DNA from: Lentilactobacillus laojiaonis
GTDB taxonomy: Bacteria > Bacillota > Bacilli > Lactobacillales > Lactobacillaceae
Direction of reading: 5' to 3'
DNA length: 64,000 nt
Assembly: GCF_020616595.1 (NCBI RefSeq)
Contig: NZ_CP085278.1
Coordinates: 868,001-932,000, forward strand
How positions within the stretch are numbered: the stretch's first letter is position 1; every line of letters starts with the position of its first letter. Below, piece after piece: positions 60,051 to 64,000 of the stretch. The notes beneath the pieces were generated by a model that was not told where the DNA came from, did no database searches, and was given only the letters and a program-made list of their open reading frames with translations. Both the position numbers and the translations under genes were made by a program.

Positions 60051-60734
60051 ATGACACAAAATGAATTAAAAGAATTAGTTGGTAAAGCTGCCGTTGATTT
60101 TATCGAAGATGAAATGATCGTTGGCTTGGGTACTGGTTCAACCGTTAAATACATGGTAGATTTTTTGGGCAAACGAGTTCAATCAGAAAATTTAAATATC
60201 ATTGGAGTACCAACCTCTGACCGTACTGCCAAACAAGCTCGTGATTTAGGAATCACAGTTAAGAATGTCGATGAAGTTGATCATATTGACTTAACTATTG
60301 ATGGTGCCGATCAAATTGATAAAAATTTCCAAGGTATTAAAGGTGGCGGAGCTGCTCACTTATGGGAAAAGATTGTAGCAATTAACTCCACTAAAAATAT
60401 GTGGATCGTTGATGAAAGTAAAATGGCAGATAAACTCGGTTCATTTCCCTTACCTCTTGAAGTTATTCCTTATGGAAGCACTCAATTGTTCAAACGCCTA
60501 GAACAAAAAGGCTACCAACCTAAATTTAGAAAAGATGCTAATGATGAATTTATTTTAACTGACTCTAAAAACTATGTGATTGACTTACATATGGGAGAAA
60601 TTAAAGATCCATTCGCATTAGCTAAAGATCTTGATTCAATGACTGGTATTGTTGAACATGGCCTATTTTTAGATATGGTTAATACGGTAATTGTTGGTCG
60701 TGAAGATGGCCCAGAAATTTTAAACGCTCGTTAA
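60051..60734 (+). CDS. rpiA: Ribose-5-phosphate isomerase A
   Basis: A 227-residue enzyme interconverting ribulose-5-phosphate and ribose-5-phosphate. [22 protein letters not shown] and the catalytic-loop stretch [12 protein letters not shown] are present. It serves nucleotide synthesis and the pentose-phosphate or phosphoketolase route. ATG at 60051 with TAGGAG upstream. Monocistronic. Confidence 0.96.
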   Translation: MTQNELKELVGKAAVDFIEDEMIVGLGTGSTVKYMVDFLGKRVQSENLNIIGVPTSDRTAKQARDLGITVKNVDEVDHIDLTIDGADQIDKNFQGIKGGGAAHLWEKIVAINSTKNMWIVDESKMADKLGSFPLPLEVIPYGSTQLFKRLEQKGYQPKFRKDANDEFILTDSKNYVIDLHMGEIKDPFALAKDLDSMTGIVEHGLFLDMVNTVIVGREDGPEILNAR

Positions 60735-60748
60735 TATAGCTAACAAAG

Positions 60749-60780
60749 TAAAAGTCGTTTGCATTTAAACGGCTTTTTCT
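60749..60780 (+). terminator. Terminator after rpiA
   Basis: Stem AAAGTCGTTT / AAACGGCTTT with one G-T pair and a GCATTT loop, followed by TTCTT. Confidence 0.75.
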
Positions 60781-60820
60781 TATACTTAAAGATAAGTAAT
60801 TAATAAAAGGAGTGATTCAT

Positions 60821-62155
60821 TTGACTAAAGAAATTAATTTTGACCAAATTAACCAATATCAAGCCAATTTAGACAATCGTAAAGATAGTAGTGTAGTTGA
60901 ACGTGCGGTTACTCACCAAGGAATTTTAGCCGTTAGTTCCGACTTTAAATCAGATATTAATATGAATCCAGTTTTTTCCATTGATCTTTCTACTGGAGAC
61001 GTTTCCGATCAAAAACAAAGTGGACGTTGCTGGATGTTTGCCGCTTTAAATACCATGAATCATCGCCTAATGAATAATTTTAAAGTTGCCGATGACTTTG
61101 AACTTTCTCAAAACTATATTAATTTTTGGGATAAATTTGAAAAATCAAATTATTTTTTAGAAAATGTAATTAAAACCGCCGATGAACCTTTAGATTCAAG
61201 AAAAGTTGCTTGGTTACTAGCTACTCCACAACAAGATGGTGGTCAATGGGACATGCTCTGTGCCCTTGTTGAAAAATATGGAGTTGTACCTAAGTCAGCA
61301 ATGCCAGAAACTTTTAGTAGTAATAGTTCTAATCAATTAAATAAATTTTTAAACCTTAAATTACGTCGTAACGCTGCCCAACTAAGAGAATTAATAGCTA
61401 GTGGTGCATCCGAAGATCATTTATCAAAAACCAAAGATATCATGATGAATGAAATTTATCGTATGCTTACTTATACTTTAGGAACTCCTACAAAGAAATT
61501 TAATTTTGAATATCGTGATAAAGATAAGCAATATCATATTGATCAAGATTTAACGCCTAAAGAGTTCTTTAATAAATATATTAACGTTGATCTAGACGAC
61601 TATGTTTCAATCATTAACTCCCCTACTGATGACAAACCATTTAACAAAACCTACACAATTGATATGTTAGGCAACGTGGTTGGGGGTCGCCAAGTTAAAC
61701 ATCTTAATCTTGAAATGCATGACTTTAAACAATTAGCCATTGATCAATTAAAACGAGGAGAATCTGTTTGGTTTGGTAGTGACGTTGGCCAATCATCTGA
61801 TTCTAAAAAAGGAATTTTAGATACTGAACTTTATGCAGTTGATGAACTATTTGACATGGATCTTTCGTTATCTAAAGGTGCCCAACTACAATTCGGTGAA
61901 AGTTTAATGACGCACGCCATGGTAATTACCGGAGTTGATTTAGTCGATGACAAACCTGTTCGCTGGAAAGTTGAAAATAGCTGGGGTAACAAAGTTGGTA
62001 ATAAAGGTTACTTTGTCATGAGTGATGCATGGATGGAAAAATACGTTTACCAAATCGTTGTAAATAAAAATTATTTACCAAGCAATCTAAAGAAAGCTCA
62101 AGCACAATCACCTAAGGTTTTAGCTCCTTGGGATCCAATGGGTGCACTTGCTTAA
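60821..62155 (+). CDS. pepC: Aminopeptidase C (C1 cysteine peptidase, bleomycin-hydrolase type)
   Basis: A 444-residue cytoplasmic cysteine aminopeptidase typical of lactic acid bacteria, releasing N-terminal residues from peptides taken up as amino-acid source. The catalytic residues are Cys70 (SGRCWMFA), His365 (THAMVITG) and Asn386 (VENSWGN). It starts with TTG at 60821 after AAGGAG. It lacks a signal peptide, as expected. The C-terminus ends PMGALA, as in other hexameric bleomycin hydrolases. Confidence 0.95.
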   Translation: MTKEINFDQINQYQANLDNRKDSSVVERAVTHQGILAVSSDFKSDINMNPVFSIDLSTGDVSDQKQSGRCWMFAALNTMNHRLMNNFKVADDFELSQNYINFWDKFEKSNYFLENVIKTADEPLDSRKVAWLLATPQQDGGQWDMLCALVEKYGVVPKSAMPETFSSNSSNQLNKFLNLKLRRNAAQLRELIASGASEDHLSKTKDIMMNEIYRMLTYTLGTPTKKFNFEYRDKDKQYHIDQDLTPKEFFNKYINVDLDDYVSIINSPTDDKPFNKTYTIDMLGNVVGGRQVKHLNLEMHDFKQLAIDQLKRGESVWFGSDVGQSSDSKKGILDTELYAVDELFDMDLSLSKGAQLQFGESLMTHAMVITGVDLVDDKPVRWKVENSWGNKVGNKGYFVMSDAWMEKYVYQIVVNKNYLPSNLKKAQAQSPKVLAPWDPMGALA

Positions 62156-62199
62156 ATAAAAAAACGAAATCTATTTAGATTTCGTTTTTTTATTTAAGC
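62148..62199. terminator. Bidirectional terminator between pepC and gpmA
   Basis: Core stem AAACGAAATCT / AGATTTCGTTT with an ATTT loop. Symmetry extends to TGCTTAAATAAA / TTTATTTAAGCA, so the palindrome covers about 52 bases including both stop regions. Confidence 0.87.
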
Positions 62200-62861
62200 A
62201 ATTTTTTATTTAAAATTTTTAGGTTCTGATCAAACTCATACAAAATTGGTTGAGCATTTGGAACTTCAACTTGACTAATTTGATCATCGGAAACTTGATC
62301 TAAATATTTTATCAATGCCCTTAAGGTACTTCCGTGGGCAACAATTAATTGATTATGACCATCGATTAAATTAGGAGCAATGTGATCCACCCAATATGGC
62401 AAAACACGTTGCCAAGCCATTTCTAAACTTTCGCCTAATGGAATTTTAACCCCGATTTTATCATATCTTAATTCATGATCTCGCTGATCAAGTAAAGGAG
62501 GCACTACTTTATAACTCCGTCGCCAAATCTTTAATTGTTGCTCGCCCACTACTGTCTTAACTTGTAATTTATTTTTTCCCCGTAAACTACCATAGTGACG
62601 TTCATTTAATCTCCAAGTTTTAAACTCAGGCAAGTAATTTTGGTCAATCTCATCTAGAACAATATTAGCCGTCAAAATCGCTCGCTTTAAATATGAAGTA
62701 TGGACCTCACTAAATTGGATTTGTGTATTTTTAATTAATTTTCCTGCAATATGTGCTTGGTCAACACCCTTATTAGTTAAATCAACATCACTCCAACCGG
62801 TAAAAATATTTTTTTGATTAGCAACACTTTCTCCATGTCTAACAATTACTAATTTAACCAT
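62190..62861 (-). CDS. gpmA: 2,3-bisphosphoglycerate-dependent phosphoglycerate mutase family protein
   Basis: A 223-residue histidine-phosphatase fold enzyme. LVIVRHGES holds the phosphorylated His, RLNERHYGSLRG holds the acidic catalytic Glu, and AHGSTLRALIKYLD the second His. These match GpmA, but several usually fixed positions differ (RHGESVANQ for RHGESEWN, HGST for HGNS). It may be a diverged paralogue; lactobacilli often carry more than one copy. Monocistronic. Confidence 0.82.
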   Translation of the reverse strand: MVKLVIVRHGESVANQKNIFTGWSDVDLTNKGVDQAHIAGKLIKNTQIQFSEVHTSYLKRAILTANIVLDEIDQNYLPEFKTWRLNERHYGSLRGKNKLQVKTVVGEQQLKIWRRSYKVVPPLLDQRDHELRYDKIGVKIPLGESLEMAWQRVLPYWVDHIAPNLIDGHNQLIVAHGSTLRALIKYLDQVSDDQISQVEVPNAQPILYEFDQNLKILNKKLLK

Positions 62862-62980
62862 TTCACCACTTCTTTAACATAAATAGTTTTAAATACATTT
62901 AACCATTAATAATTCATAATTTCACTATATAAGTTATAAATATCTTTTGTTATAAAAAAAATTTATAATAAAAGTTGCCT

Positions 62981-63010
62981 TTGACTATAATTATTAGTTC
63001 GTTATACAAT
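62981..63010 (+). promoter_or_regulatory. Promoter of fumC
   Basis: The -35 element TTGACT (62981-62986) and -10 element TACAAT (63005-63010) are separated by 18 bases. The Rex-type operator begins four bases further on, at the expected transcription start. Confidence 0.7.
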
Positions 63011-63013
63011 GCT

Positions 63014-63031
63014 TTGTGAAATGCAACACAA
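63014..63031 (+). promoter_or_regulatory. Rex-type operator upstream of fumC
   Basis: TTGTGAA-ATGC-AACACAA agrees with the Rex consensus TTGTGAA-N4-TTCACAA at 12 of 14 positions. It overlaps the start of transcription, so Rex (encoded at 29534-30175) should repress fumC when NADH is low. Confidence 0.7.
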
Positions 63032-63061
63032 CTTTTAAGATGTATTTAGGAGGAACTATCA

Positions 63062-64000
63062 ATGACTGAATATCGTGAAGAAGAAGATACATTAGGAACT
63101 GTTAAAATCCCCGCAGAAGCTCTTTGGGGTCCCCAAACTGAAAGAAGTCGTAATAATTTTAAAGCCGGCTCAAAAATGCCTATCGAAATTATTCGTGCAT
63201 TAATTCAAATTAAATTAGCTGCTGCTAAAGCTAACGAAGAATTAGGTCAAATGCCTAAAGAAAAAACTGACTTAATTGTTAAAGCCGCTAATCAATTACT
63301 TGATTTAAGTGATGAAGACCTTAGAAAAGATTTTCCATTAGTGGTATTCCAAACTGGATCTGGAACTCAAACTAACATGAACGTTAACGAAGTTCTTGCC
63401 CACTTAGCTACATCACTAAGCAATGGAGAAATCACCATTTTAGCTAACGATGATGTTAACCATGGTCAAAGTTCAAATGATATTTTCCCTACTGCTATGA
63501 ACGTTACAGCTAGTGTTGCCGTTAATGAATTGAAAAAATCATTAACTCATATGATTGACGAACTAAAGAAAAAACAAGCCGAATTCTGGAAAGTTGTAAA
63601 AATTGGTCGTACTCATTTACAAGATGCAACTCCTTTAACTTTTGGACAAGAAGTTAGTGGTTGGGTAAGCATGCTTGAACACGATTTAGAATTTATCGAC
63701 TCACTTGAACCAACTTTATACAAACTTGCTATGGGTGGTACTGCAGTTGGTACCGGACTAAACGCTGCCCCACATTTCTCAGAAAAAATCATTGATATCG
63801 TTTCAAAAGCTTATGATCTTCCATTTAGCGATAAAGAAAATAAATTTTATGGTTTAGCTGCTCACTCCGGTTTAAACGTAGTGCACGGTGCATTTAAATC
63901 ATTAGCTAGTGATTTAATGAAAATCGCTAACGATATTCGGTTCTTAGCCAGTGGTCCTCGTGCCGGTTATAATGAATTAAATATTCCAGCAAACGAACCT
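63062..64000 (+). CDS. fumC: Class II fumarate hydratase, N-terminal part (cut by right edge)
   Basis: 313 codons of an iron-independent fumarase, open to the window edge. VFQTGSGTQTNMNVNE, DVNHGQSSND and IGRTHLQDATPLTFGQE are the FumC substrate-site motifs; the GSSxMPxKxN loop should follow beyond the edge. It hydrates fumarate to malate. In lactobacilli without a full citric acid cycle it serves malate/fumarate/succinate conversion or aspartate use. ATG at 63062 follows TTAGGAGG. Confidence 0.95.
   Translation, partial: MTEYREEEDTLGTVKIPAEALWGPQTERSRNNFKAGSKMPIEIIRALIQIKLAAAKANEELGQMPKEKTDLIVKAANQLLDLSDEDLRKDFPLVVFQTGSGTQTNMNVNEVLAHLATSLSNGEITILANDDVNHGQSSNDIFPTAMNVTASVAVNELKKSLTHMIDELKKKQAEFWKVVKIGRTHLQDATPLTFGQEVSGWVSMLEHDLEFIDSLEPTLYKLAMGGTAVGTGLNAAPHFSEKIIDIVSKAYDLPFSDKENKFYGLAAHSGLNVVHGAFKSLASDLMKIANDIRFLASGPRAGYNELNIPANEP

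Overview
The window is a gene-dense, AT-rich stretch of chromosome from a low-GC Gram-positive bacterium, most likely Lactobacillaceae. The evidence is gene content and order. Blocks known from Bacillus subtilis are kept (rapZ-yvcK-whiA-clpP, uvrB-uvrA, prfB-secA-hpf-comF, tadA-ffs-dnaX-ybaB-recR-yaaL, tmk-darA-holB-yabA-rsmI, radA-yacL-gltX-cysS-mrnC-rlmB-rae1-sigH-rpmG-secE-nusG-rplKAJL). They sit beside lactobacillus hallmarks: PepC aminopeptidase, a D-lactate dehydrogenase, an acyl-ACP thioesterase, a short SRP RNA and a Rex/HrcA/CtsR/HprK regulatory set. I cannot name the species. About 59 of 67 protein genes read on the minus strand. No tRNA, rRNA, CRISPR array, insertion sequence or prophage was seen, and no gene-free gap exceeds about 210 bases.

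Layout. 1-3.8 kb: an unknown gene cut by the left edge, clpP under a CtsR operator, then whiA-yvcK-rapZ. 3.9-8.9 kb: uvrA and uvrB, with a LexA (DinR) box inside the uvrB promoter. 8.9-14.4 kb: trxB, galU, gpsA, lgt, hprK, yvlD and pspC in one direction. 14.5-22.9 kb: a MinJ-like PDZ membrane protein, prfB with a programmed +1 frameshift, secA, hpf, the late competence genes comFC and a broken comFA, then yigZ. 22.9-32.3 kb: tagO, lrgAB, a KimA-type potassium importer, groES-groEL under a CIRCE element, rex and an ABC-F ATPase. 32.3-38.7 kb: a nine-gene operon for tRNA t6A synthesis, replication and c-di-AMP sensing. 38.8-43.1 kb: yaaL, recR, ybaB, dnaX, the SRP RNA, tadA and a methyltransferase. 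43.1-46.8 kb: ldhD downstream of mprF. 46.9-51.2 kb: ribosomal proteins L7/L12, L10, L1 and L11, a membrane-anchored hydrolase, nusG, secE and L33. 51.3-59.9 kb: a frameshifted sigH, rae1, rlmB, mrnC, cysS, gltX, yacL, radA and dut. 60-64 kb: rpiA, pepC, gpmA and a fumC cut by the right edge.

Most of the window is core housekeeping, and I found no convincing new multi-gene system. The most informative signals are decay and regulation. The competence sigma factor gene (sigH/comX-like) carries a -1 frameshift at a run of six A, and the competence helicase gene comFA carries one in-frame amber codon. Two independent single-site lesions in one pathway suggest recent loss, or conditional control, of natural transformation. 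Readable regulatory sites include the CtsR box at clpP, the LexA box at uvrB, CIRCE at groES, a Rex-type operator at fumC, an L10 leader with an attenuator, and two elements upstream of rplK and rplA that copy the L1-binding motif of 23S rRNA. Many genes start with TTG or GTG, and I moved about a dozen starts to fit ribosome binding sites and promoters.
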